Source: Pseudothioclava arenosa
GTDB taxonomy: Bacteria > Pseudomonadota > Alphaproteobacteria > Rhodobacterales > Rhodobacteraceae
Length of the DNA stretch: 34,323 nt
Reading direction: 5' to 3'
NCBI RefSeq assembly: GCF_002358085.1
Contig: NZ_NTJD01000013.1
Location: forward strand, 1-34,323
The position numbers were made by a program, and so were the translations under genes. Below the pieces are notes generated by a model. It was not told the origin of the DNA. It searched no databases and was given only the letters and a program-made list of their open reading frames with translations. Below are positions 1 through 7,180 of the stretch, one piece after another. Position 1 is the stretch's first letter; every line of letters begins with the position of its first letter.

Positions 1-61
1 GCGCAGCGTTGTAGTCGGACCAGTTCGTCGTGCGATAGCGGGCGGGCTTGGGCTTGCTCAT
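1..61 (-). CDS. IS5-family transposase, N-terminal end (cut by window edge)
   Basis: On the minus strand an ATG at 61 opens a frame that leaves the window after 20 codons. Its product begins MSKPKPARYRTTNWSDYNAA. This start, with the RYRTTNW(S/P)xYN core, is the typical N-terminus of IS5-family DDE transposases common in alphaproteobacteria. Only the first 20 residues are visible, so catalytic residues cannot be checked and I cannot say whether the gene is intact. It points out of the window and has no functional link to the lipoprotein gene to its right. The assignment rests on recognising this N-terminus. Confidence 0.75.
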   Translation of the reverse strand, partial: MSKPKPARYRTTNWSDYNAA

Positions 62-126
62 ACCACGCGTCTAACTGCATGGATTCGCGATGTGAATCCT
101 TCGCAGCCAGAGTTCTGCAACAATGC
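1..126 (-). mobile_element. End of an IS5-family insertion sequence
   Basis: This stretch holds the transposase start and its upstream non-coding end. A short inverted repeat (ggattc at 81-86, gaatcc at 94-99) lies just upstream of the transposase. Read on the minus strand, 113-126 is ggcattgttgcaga, which resembles the terminal repeat of several IS elements. I place the outer boundary near 126, but this is a guess because the other end is outside the window. Confidence 0.45.
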
Positions 127-406
127 CGACCACGATGCCAAACGCACCTGGCGGATTTCTCCAGCGTAGGCATTGGATCTTGTTTCCCGATTGCAGCGCG
201 TCAACATTCTGCCTACTGTTATTTTTGGCCGATGTAAGTCGTGGCTTGATCCATACATTCTTTGCCGTGCCAAAGGCGTTCGGGGGGCGTGGTGTGAACA
301 CAGCCGTATTACAAGGACGTCATAAGCTGCTGCGATTCAGCAGCTCTTGATGTCGGGCGACGCAACAGCGGCGGTGAAACGGGTTTAACTTCAGGAGGAT
401 CCAGTC
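127..406. other. Intergenic stretch between IS5 end and lipoprotein gene
   Basis: No convincing gene is seen. A 75-codon open frame at 123-350 lacks a ribosome binding site and any recognisable motif. The right end carries AGGAGG at 393-398, eight bases before the ATG at 407. A promoter for the 407 gene should lie here, but I cannot pick a clear -35/-10 pair. Confidence 0.4.
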
Positions 407-883
407 ATGACACCATCGAAAGCCTTGGTCCTCTGTCTGGCGGTTTTACCGATGCTTGCTACAACTGCGTGCAACGCGCAAAACCAGTCGGATCAAGTCC
501 AGAGCGAGCGCGAAATGTCTTCCTCGACGCCCTCCGATGATTGCCCTGTGATCGAAAGCAGAAACTGGGTCGGAAAACTCACCCCGGCTCCGCATGATGG
601 GGCATCCCCCCTCCTTTTCGTGAGCGGCGATCTCACGCTGCCAACACCAGGATATACTGTCAGCCTGAAAATCGGAAAGGCAGATCGTTCTGCAGTGCCA
701 TCGGTCTTCGCGGTGATTTCCACGACACCGCCGGACGGAATGGTTGCACAGGTGCTGGATACCCAGACAGTTTCAATGACAGCAGTTGCACCAGCCTCCC
801 GCCTGCGCTCCGTCATCGTGATCTGTGGCAACACGCGCTTGTTCGAAATCAGCGACGCCATGATGGTGAAGGCTGGCGATTGA
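407..883 (+). CDS. Putative lipoprotein of unknown function
   Basis: The frame encodes 158 residues. The start is well supported by AGGAGG at 393-398, eight bases upstream. Residues 1-21 form a basic then hydrophobic export signal, and Cys22 follows a Thr-Thr-Ala stretch, an imperfect lipobox, so the protein is probably a secreted lipoprotein. The region after the cysteine (about 23-45) is Ser/Gln/Asp-rich and looks like a flexible linker. The remaining domain has two cysteines (in DDCPV and VICGN) that could form a disulfide, and alternating hydrophobic stretches suggest beta structure. I do not recognise a family. The gene is convergent with the hydrolase lipoprotein at 1045-2178 and sits in a region flanked by mobile elements. 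Confidence 0.6.
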   Translation: MTPSKALVLCLAVLPMLATTACNAQNQSDQVQSEREMSSSTPSDDCPVIESRNWVGKLTPAPHDGASPLLFVSGDLTLPTPGYTVSLKIGKADRSAVPSVFAVISTTPPDGMVAQVLDTQTVSMTAVAPASRLRSVIVICGNTRLFEISDAMMVKAGD

Positions 884-929
884 AGCCGCTCAGTTGTCTT
901 GGTTGCATGATCCGTGATGGTGTCCGATG

Positions 930-952
930 GTTTGACCGGCAAGAGGTCAAAC
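930..952. terminator. Hairpin between convergent genes, possible terminator
   Basis: gtttgacc at 930-937 pairs perfectly with ggtcaaac at 945-952 around a 7-base loop. A second, weaker stem (gttgcg 959-964 / cgcaac 976-981) follows. Both lie between the converging ends of the 407 and 1045 genes, where a two-way terminator is expected. Neither stem is followed by a T-run, so function as an intrinsic terminator is uncertain. Confidence 0.35.
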
Positions 953-1044
953 GCCTTCGTTGCGGGGTCCTTCAACGCAACCATTGCGTTTACGTTTAAG
1001 ATATGACCCGGAGTTCGCGCGTTGATGCTCAGACGTTGCGGCGG

Positions 1045-2178
1045 TCACCGGGCCAACGTCGCTGCGGTGACTGTAATTGGCAGCATCAGCACCGACGAGA
1101 GGAGTGGATCCGAACCGTTCCTCGTCCCCACTCCATCGACGCTTAGTCGCTTTCCAATCAACTGCACTATCTCGGGCGAGTCTGCGAATTTTGAGTGGTT
1201 TGAACCATTCACGTCGATCTCAGACAGATCCAAGATTGTCACGCCAAGTCCTGCCAGATATTCAACATCCTCATTGCCGACCCGCGGCACTCCTCGCGCA
1301 AGAATCCGGGAAAAACTCAAAGCCCGGTCGTCGTGAGATATAAGAATGTAAAACTGCCGCTCATTGTCGGCAAACGGTGCCAGCTGCTGCCGGAACAGAT
1401 CGGCGTCAATGTCAGGTGCCGCCAAAATGACATGGCGAAGCCGACCTGTCCGGTTCAAGGTGCCGTTAAGTTTTGCCTGTCGCATTGCTTCGACCGTCAG
1501 CAGATTGCCCATGGAATGCGATAGGATATCAACGGCCTTTGCGTTGGTTTTCGAGATAAGATTAGCACCGAGCAACAGGTCGTCCCGCGCGATCAGGACG
1601 CTGTTCATGTCATAAACGTAGTCCAACAAATGGCCACCGGAGGCCCAGCTGAACAAAACCGGAACGCCCTCGTAGCCGGAATCCTCAACGAATTGACCCA
1701 TCCGAAGAACTGCTTCTGACAAGGTTGTGTTGTAGCCATGCACAAAAACCAAAACGTTCCGGTTATGGACAGAGCGCCGGTTCAATTCTGCCTGCAAGGC
1801 GGAGACGAAATCGCCTTCGGACGCAAAGATTGCTGGATCGGTTGCGGTGAAATGCTCCGTTGGACGGGGGATGCCGGACCGGGGGCTCTCTATCTTGCCG
1901 GGTGTGTGGTTCGGGGGCACACTGACCGTCAGTTTCGCCAACCCAATTTCTGAAGATCGTTTTCCCGAGAACAAAATGGTTGGATCACTGTCCGGAGCAC
2001 GCGAGGTCAGGATGAAGATCTCGTGTTTTCTGATATTGTTGGCCGCATCACCGTTCTGAGGTTCGGCTGCCAAGCCGATGATCCCGCGTTCAGCCGAACC
2101 GCAGCCCACAATTGCAAGACTTGTGACAAGCATTAGAATACAGGCCTTGAACTTCACGCCATCTACGCCAAAAAACAT
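1045..2178 (-). CDS. DUF900-type alpha/beta hydrolase, predicted lipoprotein
   Basis: The product is 377 residues from the ATG at 2178, which has a GGGGAG sequence ten bases upstream; an in-frame ATG at 2220 would add 14 residues without a better site. A hydrophobic signal ends in LAIVGC, a good lipobox with Cys26. The catalytic core follows the alpha/beta hydrolase pattern: an oxyanion HGYN at about 147-150, the nucleophile elbow SHSMGN with Ser222, then an HDD stretch near 282-284 and NHS near 327-329 as candidate Asp and His of the triad. This matches the DUF900 group of uncharacterised esterase/lipase-like proteins. The substrate is unknown; location is probably the periplasmic side of a membrane. 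The gene starts just beside an IS3 remnant, so its promoter may have been altered by that element. Confidence 0.75.
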   Translation of the reverse strand: MFFGVDGVKFKACILMLVTSLAIVGCGSAERGIIGLAAEPQNGDAANNIRKHEIFILTSRAPDSDPTILFSGKRSSEIGLAKLTVSVPPNHTPGKIESPRSGIPRPTEHFTATDPAIFASEGDFVSALQAELNRRSVHNRNVLVFVHGYNTTLSEAVLRMGQFVEDSGYEGVPVLFSWASGGHLLDYVYDMNSVLIARDDLLLGANLISKTNAKAVDILSHSMGNLLTVEAMRQAKLNGTLNRTGRLRHVILAAPDIDADLFRQQLAPFADNERQFYILISHDDRALSFSRILARGVPRVGNEDVEYLAGLGVTILDLSEIDVNGSNHSKFADSPEIVQLIGKRLSVDGVGTRNGSDPLLSSVLMLPITVTAATLAR

Positions 2179-2224
2179 CAGAAGATTTCTCCCCAGTTTA
2201 TAGGTTGAGCGTAAACACACGACG

Positions 2225-2498
2225 TGACCTGCCCCCTGCTGGTCCCTCGGTCATAATGGAAGTCTGCAAGCTGGACTGCATATTCGGGTTGCCCGTCTTG
2301 CGCAAGCGCACCGGGTGCGGAGCCCTCAAATTGCTCAAGCGTCCGGCACACTTGCAGCGGTGTCTGGTTGCCCAGCAATGAAAGCGGTCTGACCGTGTTG
2401 TAGTCATAACGCCAGAAACGGATCTTCCGCATTCGACTGCTCCTTCAGGGTCGGCACTTATACTACATCACCGTGAGCGATTTCGCGGGGGCAGGTTA
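2225..2498 (-). mobile_element. Internally deleted IS3-family remnant with both ends
   Basis: One end reads tgacctgccccctg from 2225 on the plus strand. The other end, read on the minus strand from 2498, is taacctgcccccgc. The ends are inverted and share 11 of the first 12 bases. Between them lies only the C-terminal part of an IS3-type OrfB on the minus strand, correctly oriented with its 3' side toward 2225. Total length is 274 bp against roughly 1.2-1.3 kb for a full element, so orfA and most of orfB are gone. I see no flanking target duplication. The left repeat contains the stop codon of the AraC-type gene (2496-2498). Confidence 0.5.
2240..2432 (-). pseudogene. IS3-family transposase OrfB, C-terminal fragment
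   Basis: The minus-strand frame carries WRYDYNTVRPLSLLGNQTP and LEQFEGSAPGALAQ. This is the well-known end of IS3-family integrase-core transposases (pattern DYNxxRPHSSLGxxTP). The catalytic DDE region is missing, so the fragment is not functional. The frame runs on into the neighbouring lipoprotein gene start, meaning the original stop has been lost or lies in another frame. Confidence 0.75.
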
Positions 2499-3521
2499 AA
2501 CCTGTTCGGGCTTCGACTCTGCCCTGAATTGTGTCGGCGTCCTACCGGTCCATCGCCTGAATGCACGGTCAAGGGCCGCCGGACTGGAGAACCCCACATC
2601 AAGTGCGATTTGCGAGACGGGCAGCGCCGTCTTCGACAGAAGGTCTTCGGCGACGCATTGGCGCATGTGGTCCCTTATCTGGCTGAAAGAGGAGCCCATG
2701 GCCTGCATGATGCGCTGGACGCGGCGTGGATGCAGGCCACAGATCGCGGCAAAGCTTTCAAGGCGCAGATCGGGATGTGCGATATTATCCCTCAGCATGC
2801 CGCGAAGATAGGTCAGCGTCGCTTCGCTGTGGCCGTCGGGGCCGAATTCCCCGCGTGGCAACGCGGCCAGTTCCCAGTCCAGCGAGAACGGTGCCCAAAG
2901 CCAGTGCGGCGGAAATGAAATCCGCATTCCGTCGATCGGGGATGTGATGAGTGCCCGCTTCGGAAGAAAACCCGGCGGAAGCCCCTTGGTGGTCGGGACA
3001 GTGATCAGGATGTCTTTCGGGTCGAAAGTTTCACCGATCCCTTTCTTTATCAGAGTCACAAATAGTGTCACGCCGATTGCATCCAACTGTGTTGAGGGCT
3101 TGTGCACCTTGACGGTGCGGTGCACCTCGAAGCTTGCAGCATCGGAGGTGACGGAAACGGAGTGCCGCACGTTATCAACCTGTTTTGGGACTTCCACCAC
3201 CAACCGGGACAGAAAATCCCCCAAGGTAAGAGCATGGGTCGCCGCTTCCCGGAACGCTGGCGTTCCCTTGCTCGCGGTCTCGATTGCCACCTTTGCACCG
3301 AAATACGGATCACCAAGAGTTTCCGCCATATCCTCCATCGCGGCATAACAGGTGAAGGCGTCAACCAGCTTCGTGGGGTCGGTCATCGCGGCGTGGGGAA
3401 TGCCGTTTCGGGCCAGAAGCGCTTCGATATCGCCGCCCCGCAAGGTGAAGGCCTTTGCGAGCGGGTAAAGAACCAACATCGCGCGCGTGAATTTCGGGTC
3501 AGATTTCCTGCTCATCGGCAC
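2496..3521 (-). CDS. AraC-family transcriptional regulator
   Basis: The protein has 341 residues and probably starts at the GTG at 3521, eight bases from GGGAGG at 3530-3535; the ATG at 3515 is 14 bases away. Residues about 20-210 resemble the arabinose-binding-like N-terminal domain found in OruR/ArgR-type AraC proteins. Residues about 240-335 form the paired helix-turn-helix DNA-binding domain, with a first helix pair around LESFAAICGLHPRRVQRIM and the signature SQIALDVGFSSPAALDRAFRRWTGRTPTQFR in the second half. It is a cytoplasmic DNA-binding protein, divergent from the class A beta-lactamase-like gene at 3718 with 196 bases between them, so that gene is the obvious candidate target. Its stop codon overlaps the end of the IS3 remnant, so the C-terminus may have been slightly changed by the insertion. 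The inducer is unknown. Confidence 0.85.
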   Translation of the reverse strand: MPMSRKSDPKFTRAMLVLYPLAKAFTLRGGDIEALLARNGIPHAAMTDPTKLVDAFTCYAAMEDMAETLGDPYFGAKVAIETASKGTPAFREAATHALTLGDFLSRLVVEVPKQVDNVRHSVSVTSDAASFEVHRTVKVHKPSTQLDAIGVTLFVTLIKKGIGETFDPKDILITVPTTKGLPPGFLPKRALITSPIDGMRISFPPHWLWAPFSLDWELAALPRGEFGPDGHSEATLTYLRGMLRDNIAHPDLRLESFAAICGLHPRRVQRIMQAMGSSFSQIRDHMRQCVAEDLLSKTALPVSQIALDVGFSSPAALDRAFRRWTGRTPTQFRAESKPEQV

Positions 3522-3717
3522 CGTTCCGTCCTCCCTTGTCGGTTAACCCTTTGCGCCAAGAATATGTCTCCACTGGCATGGAATGCAAATAGATCGCCTT
3601 ACGGCCGTGATAGGCCTGAAGCCAGAGGTGAAGAGACTCGGGCACCTTGCGCAAAACGTCGATGACGCTTGCCGGCACAGGGGCCCAAGCCCCATTCGCA
3701 GAAAGGAGATTCCTTCA
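3522..3717. promoter_or_regulatory. Divergent promoter region, araC-type regulator and beta-lactamase
   Basis: This 196-bp gap separates two divergent genes and must hold both promoters and probably the regulator's binding site. A small hairpin (GGGGC 3680-3684, GCCCC 3689-3693) lies just before the AAAGGAG ribosome site at 3702-3708 of the beta-lactamase gene and could affect translation. I cannot identify -35/-10 boxes with confidence. Confidence 0.4.
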
Positions 3718-4716
3718 ATGAAACTACGCAAAACCATCATGGCCTTTGCGGTTTCCGCGGCGGCCACCTTCGGCCCGGCATACGGCCAGACAACAGACGC
3801 AGATGCGGTTGGAGCCGCGATCGAGCGGGTCGCCACGAAACTTGCCGGGCACATCGGCTTCGCGGCGCAGGAAATCGGCGGCGACGACGTCATCGCTTTC
3901 AATGGCGATGAAACCTTCGTCATGGCCAGCACCTACAAGGTTGCGATCGCCGCTGCGGTGTTGGATCGCGTGGATAGGGGGGAACTCAGCCTCGACCAGA
4001 TGGTCGAGGTCACACCCGACATGATGATGATCGGGGACGCTGCGCTGAACGGCACATTCGTTCACCCTGGGCTCCAGTTGTCGATCGCGAACGTGATCGA
4101 GGTGATGATCACGGAGAGCGATAACACGGCGACCGACATCTCGATGGGACTGGCTGGAGGACCCGCGGCGGTGACCCAATATCTGCGCAGGATCGGGATC
4201 AGCGATATCAGAGTCGATCGGCCCACCGGCGAGATCATCGGGGAGTTCTATGGTTTGCCGGGACCGGCCACGCATAAACTCGCCACAGAGGTCTTCAAGG
4301 CCCGGCCGGAACTCTTGAAGATCCAGGCTGACCGCAATCTGGACTTCGAGGCAGATCCACGTGACCAAGCAACGCCCCTCGCGATGCTGCAACTGCTGCT
4401 TGCCATCGACAGTGGTGCGGCGACAAGCGCCGAGAGCCGCGACTTCCTGGTTGACGTCATGTCACGCACGCGCACCGGCGCTGGCCGGCTCAAGGGCCTG
4501 CTGCCCCGTGGAACGCCCGTGGGGAACAAGACCGGAACCATCGGGGGAGTGGCCAATGACGTCGGCTATATCACGCTCCCCGACGGTCGCCGGTTTGCAA
4601 TCGCCGTGTTCACCAAGAGCAGCGAGACATCCGAGGCGGACAGGGATCGGGCAATTGCCGAGGTCGCCCGGTCGCTGTTCGACTACTTCAATGTCGGGCA
4701 GATGGCGAAGCAGTAA
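3718..4716 (+). CDS. Class A beta-lactamase-like serine hydrolase with atypical omega loop
   Basis: The start at 3718 is set by AAAGGAG at 3702-3708 and by a signal peptide (MKLRKT, hydrophobic stretch, cleavage near AYG-Q24), giving 332 residues exported to the periplasm. Class A motifs are present: STYK with nucleophile Ser71 and Lys74, SDN at 134-136, and KTG at 271-273. The family normally opens the beta-lactam ring through an acyl-Ser intermediate that is hydrolysed with help from Glu166 in the omega loop. Here the loop starts normally (VDRPTGEII, aligned to TEM LDRWEPELN), but the Glu166 position aligns with Thr170. Glu172 falls at the Glu168 position. About 33 extra residues precede the DPRD (213-216) that closes the loop. 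True beta-lactamase activity is therefore uncertain; it could be slow, or the protein could be a related hydrolase or penicillin-binding protein. It is divergent from an AraC-type regulator and followed by another serine hydrolase. Confidence 0.8.
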   Translation: MKLRKTIMAFAVSAAATFGPAYGQTTDADAVGAAIERVATKLAGHIGFAAQEIGGDDVIAFNGDETFVMASTYKVAIAAAVLDRVDRGELSLDQMVEVTPDMMMIGDAALNGTFVHPGLQLSIANVIEVMITESDNTATDISMGLAGGPAAVTQYLRRIGISDIRVDRPTGEIIGEFYGLPGPATHKLATEVFKARPELLKIQADRNLDFEADPRDQATPLAMLQLLLAIDSGAATSAESRDFLVDVMSRTRTGAGRLKGLLPRGTPVGNKTGTIGGVANDVGYITLPDGRRFAIAVFTKSSETSEADRDRAIAEVARSLFDYFNVGQMAKQ

Positions 4717-4848
4717 ACCGGAAAACCTTGTGGAGCGCAGCCTTTGCCGGTGTGGACTTGCACGGCGAAGACAGAACCTTCCGGGAAGAGACATCACTAT
4801 ATCAAAACGAGAAACCCAATGGGAAATCTAACGAAGAGGAAAAATACG

Positions 4849-6345
4849 GTGAAGAACCCAATGAAACTATTATTTACGTTGACCGTTTCGTCATCACTTG
4901 CACTTCAACCCGCGCTTGCACAGGAAAGCCAACAGTTCATGACACAGGAGGAGGGTCAGGCGACCTTTGATGCGGTCCTCGCCGAAACTGCTGAACTGAT
5001 CAAGGAAATGAACATCCCGGGGCTTGGTATCGGGGTCATCCATGGGCCCAACACTTACAGCGCCGGCCTCGGCATCACGAAGGTCGGCACCGACGAGGCC
5101 GTTACCCCTGATACTCAATTTCAAATTGGCTCTGTGACCAAAACCTTCCTGTCGACAGTGGCCCTGCAGCTGTCCGAACGGGGCGAGCTGGATTTGAACG
5201 CGCGTGTCGTCGACCTCCTGCCGTGGTGGAGGGTCGCGGATCCCGACGCAACGTCGAAAGCGCGGGTCGTTGACCTGTTCCACCATCGCGCTGGTTGGTA
5301 TGGCGACCATGGGTTCCTTCGTGTTCCTCCGGGCGGGTCGATCAGCGAGAAGGTCATGCTCCAGGCGGCTTACGTCGAGCAGCTCTATCCGTTCGATCAA
5401 ACTTGGATGTACAACAACACCAGCATCACCTTCGCGACCCATGTGGTGTCGCATGCCGGCGGAAAGCCGATCGAGAATCTGATCGAAGAGAATCTGCTCA
5501 CCCCGCTCGGCATGGATTCGTCATCCTTTAACTACGACCCCACCCCGCCGGCCAAAGATTACGCATGGGGTCATCCGCCGATCTACGGCGAAGGCAACAT
5601 TAGCGATCTCAAGCCGTACTACATTCCGTTGATCCCAGAATCCGCAGCCTCCGGCGCGCTCCGGTCTACGGTTAGCGACATGCTGAAATACGCCCGCTTT
5701 CAGCTGGACGGCAAGGACGCCGCCGGGAACCAGCTGCTGTCCAAAGAAGCCTTGGACTATGCCCACGCTCCGGCCGTCGAGGCCGAGGCCGGCGACTTTA
5801 CCGGGCTTACATGGTTCATCCACGATTACGACGGGGTCACCAGCCCCAGCCACGGCGGGAATTGGCCTGGCACGCGTTCCTTTCTGCAGCTGATCCCGGA
5901 TCGCGACTTTGCCGTGGTGGTTTTGGTCCACAGCGATCGCGGATCCGAAGCCTACAAGAAAATTGCGAACTCGATGGTCAAAGCCTTCACGGGAATCGAG
6001 GCCAACTCTCCGGTCGCAGCGGGTGTTGATCCGGCTGTCCTCGACCCGTTCGTCGGCGTCTTCAAGGGGAATTCCCAAAACATCGAGATCCGCAAAGACG
6101 GCGACAAATATGTGTTTGTGCAGTTCTCCGCATTGACCAGCGGATCGGATCCCGCGCCGGCCAATGTGGCCAATACGGCTGATGGCTATTTTATCATCAC
6201 CGAAGGCCCGAACGAGGGCGCCCTTGGCGAATTGCTTAAAGATCCGTCTGGCGAACTCAACTACGTGCGGTTCAACCACCGGATCTTCATTCGGGGCGAA
6301 GGGGCGGTCGATGATTTCGACCTCTCCGGGACTGTCTTCGAATAA
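4849..6345 (+). CDS. Serine hydrolase, beta-lactamase class C / PBP4* fold
   Basis: I take the GTG at 4849 as start, eight bases after GAGGA (4836-4840), giving 498 residues; an ATG at 4861 is equally possible and keeps the same signal peptide (cleavage near ALA-QES). The PF00144-type core has SVTK (Ser95, Lys98), the YNN motif (Tyr188, Asn190) and HGG near 335-337 in place of KTG. This set is typical of class C beta-lactamases, D-aminopeptidases and EstB-like esterases, so the substrate may be a peptide, ester or lactam. A C-terminal domain of about 100 residues (from near 395) resembles the DUF3471-type beta domain on many such hydrolases. It lies about 130 bp downstream of the class A-like gene on the same strand and may be co-transcribed. 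Periplasmic location is predicted. Confidence 0.8.
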   Translation: MKNPMKLLFTLTVSSSLALQPALAQESQQFMTQEEGQATFDAVLAETAELIKEMNIPGLGIGVIHGPNTYSAGLGITKVGTDEAVTPDTQFQIGSVTKTFLSTVALQLSERGELDLNARVVDLLPWWRVADPDATSKARVVDLFHHRAGWYGDHGFLRVPPGGSISEKVMLQAAYVEQLYPFDQTWMYNNTSITFATHVVSHAGGKPIENLIEENLLTPLGMDSSSFNYDPTPPAKDYAWGHPPIYGEGNISDLKPYYIPLIPESAASGALRSTVSDMLKYARFQLDGKDAAGNQLLSKEALDYAHAPAVEAEAGDFTGLTWFIHDYDGVTSPSHGGNWPGTRSFLQLIPDRDFAVVVLVHSDRGSEAYKKIANSMVKAFTGIEANSPVAAGVDPAVLDPFVGVFKGNSQNIEIRKDGDKYVFVQFSALTSGSDPAPANVANTADGYFIITEGPNEGALGELLKDPSGELNYVRFNHRIFIRGEGAVDDFDLSGTVFE

Positions 6346-6666
6346 CCGGGGCGACAAGAGCCACGGATCAGGTGGAGAGGCGATCCTGCGAGGCGCAGAT
6401 CGACCCCTCCACCGAATCCCAAGACCTTGACAGCGGCGGCGCGTGCCGCCGCGGTCGGATTCCGCGTTCGGGTGTCCTAGAAAATCGGCCTCGACTATGC
6501 GCGAAACGGCGACCAGGAGGATTTCCTTCACGTCACATTGTGCCAGCGTTTCTGATCGCAGGAATCAGGACCATTGCATCCGGCGCGTGGCACAGCGCGA
6601 TGCGTGCTGAATGCAAGACGGTGATGCAGAACCTCAAGAGATGAGCAAGCTCAAAGGGATAGAGGA
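6346..6666. other. Intergenic stretch, 321 bp, no gene seen
   Basis: No frame here has both a ribosome site and a recognisable product. It contains the long hairpin at 6371-6413 and, at its right end, AAGGGA at 6654-6659, the ribosome site of the 6667 gene. Confidence 0.5.
6371..6413. terminator. Long imperfect hairpin after the serine hydrolase gene
   Basis: ggtggagaggcgatc (6371-6385) pairs with gatcgacccctccacc (6398-6413), leaving one mismatch and one bulge around a 12-base loop. It sits 25 bp after the stop of the hydrolase gene, a fitting place for a transcription end or mRNA-stabilising structure. No T-run follows, so a classic intrinsic terminator is doubtful. Confidence 0.4.
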
Positions 6667-7119
6667 ATGACTCAAGCACCCATCAAAAGTCTCGGTTCTC
6701 CGGCGAAAATCAAGCGCCGCGGATTTATTGCACTTGTTGCGGCTTTTCCATTGGCGGCGCGCGCAGATTCGTCGTTGGGGGAGGGTTGGACCCTGCTTGG
6801 AGAGAGCAGGGTCAACCTTATCAAGAATTTCAGTATTATTCCGGTCACGTTGGCAAAAGGGCTCTTTACGGGCCTTGTTGTCGAAGCCGTAGACAAGCCG
6901 ATCTTCATCGAAAGCATAGAGGTGACGTTCAGCAACGGGGAAGCATCCGAGCTGCGTGTCCGGTCGATCATTGCGGCCGGAAGCCGGACCCGCAAGATGC
7001 TCCTACCCGGCCTTGTGCGCGGCATTCGGACCGTGAAGATTATCTACAAGCGCGTTCCGACGGGGGGCACCGCAACGGTCCGAATCTACGGACGACGCAG
7101 CGACGTATGGTCTCGATGA
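6667..7119 (+). CDS. DUF2541-like exported protein
   Basis: The product has 150 residues, with AAGGGA seven bases before the ATG. After a basic stretch containing KRRGF, a hydrophobic segment ends near AARA-D, so export is predicted (residues 1-33). The mature part begins GWTLLGESRVNLIKN and includes a central VTFSNGEASELRVR and a late beta segment TATVRIYGRR. This layout matches the DUF2541 family of small secreted or periplasmic proteins, whose role is unknown. A decayed IS6 element begins only 8 bp after its stop codon, so whatever followed in the original operon has been displaced. Confidence 0.65.
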   Translation: MTQAPIKSLGSPAKIKRRGFIALVAAFPLAARADSSLGEGWTLLGESRVNLIKNFSIIPVTLAKGLFTGLVVEAVDKPIFIESIEVTFSNGEASELRVRSIIAAGSRTRKMLLPGLVRGIRTVKIIYKRVPTGGTATVRIYGRRSDVWSR

Positions 7120-7127
7120 GAGTAATC

Positions 7128-7146
7128 GGTTCCGTCGCAAAGTTTT
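7128..7146 (+). repeat. IS6 terminal inverted repeat, transposase 3' side
   Basis: ggttccgtcgcaaagtttt matches the opposite end at 15 of 19 positions, with differences at bases 4, 6, 15 and 19. Confidence 0.8.
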
Positions 7147-7180
7147 ACTGAAGTCGGAATAGCCCCGCCGTAGGACAGAC

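Noticed and set aside
123-350. A 75-codon plus-strand frame in the left gap
   Set aside because: No ribosome site, no recognisable motif, and it begins inside the probable IS5 end.
4849-6345. Calling the second serine hydrolase an AmpC beta-lactamase
   Set aside because: It has the fold motifs but HGG instead of KTG and an extra C-terminal domain, so it fits the wider esterase/peptidase group better.
5521-6531. A 336-codon minus-strand frame opposite the serine hydrolase
   Set aside because: The plus-strand hydrolase has SxxK, YxN and HGG motifs; the antisense product has none.
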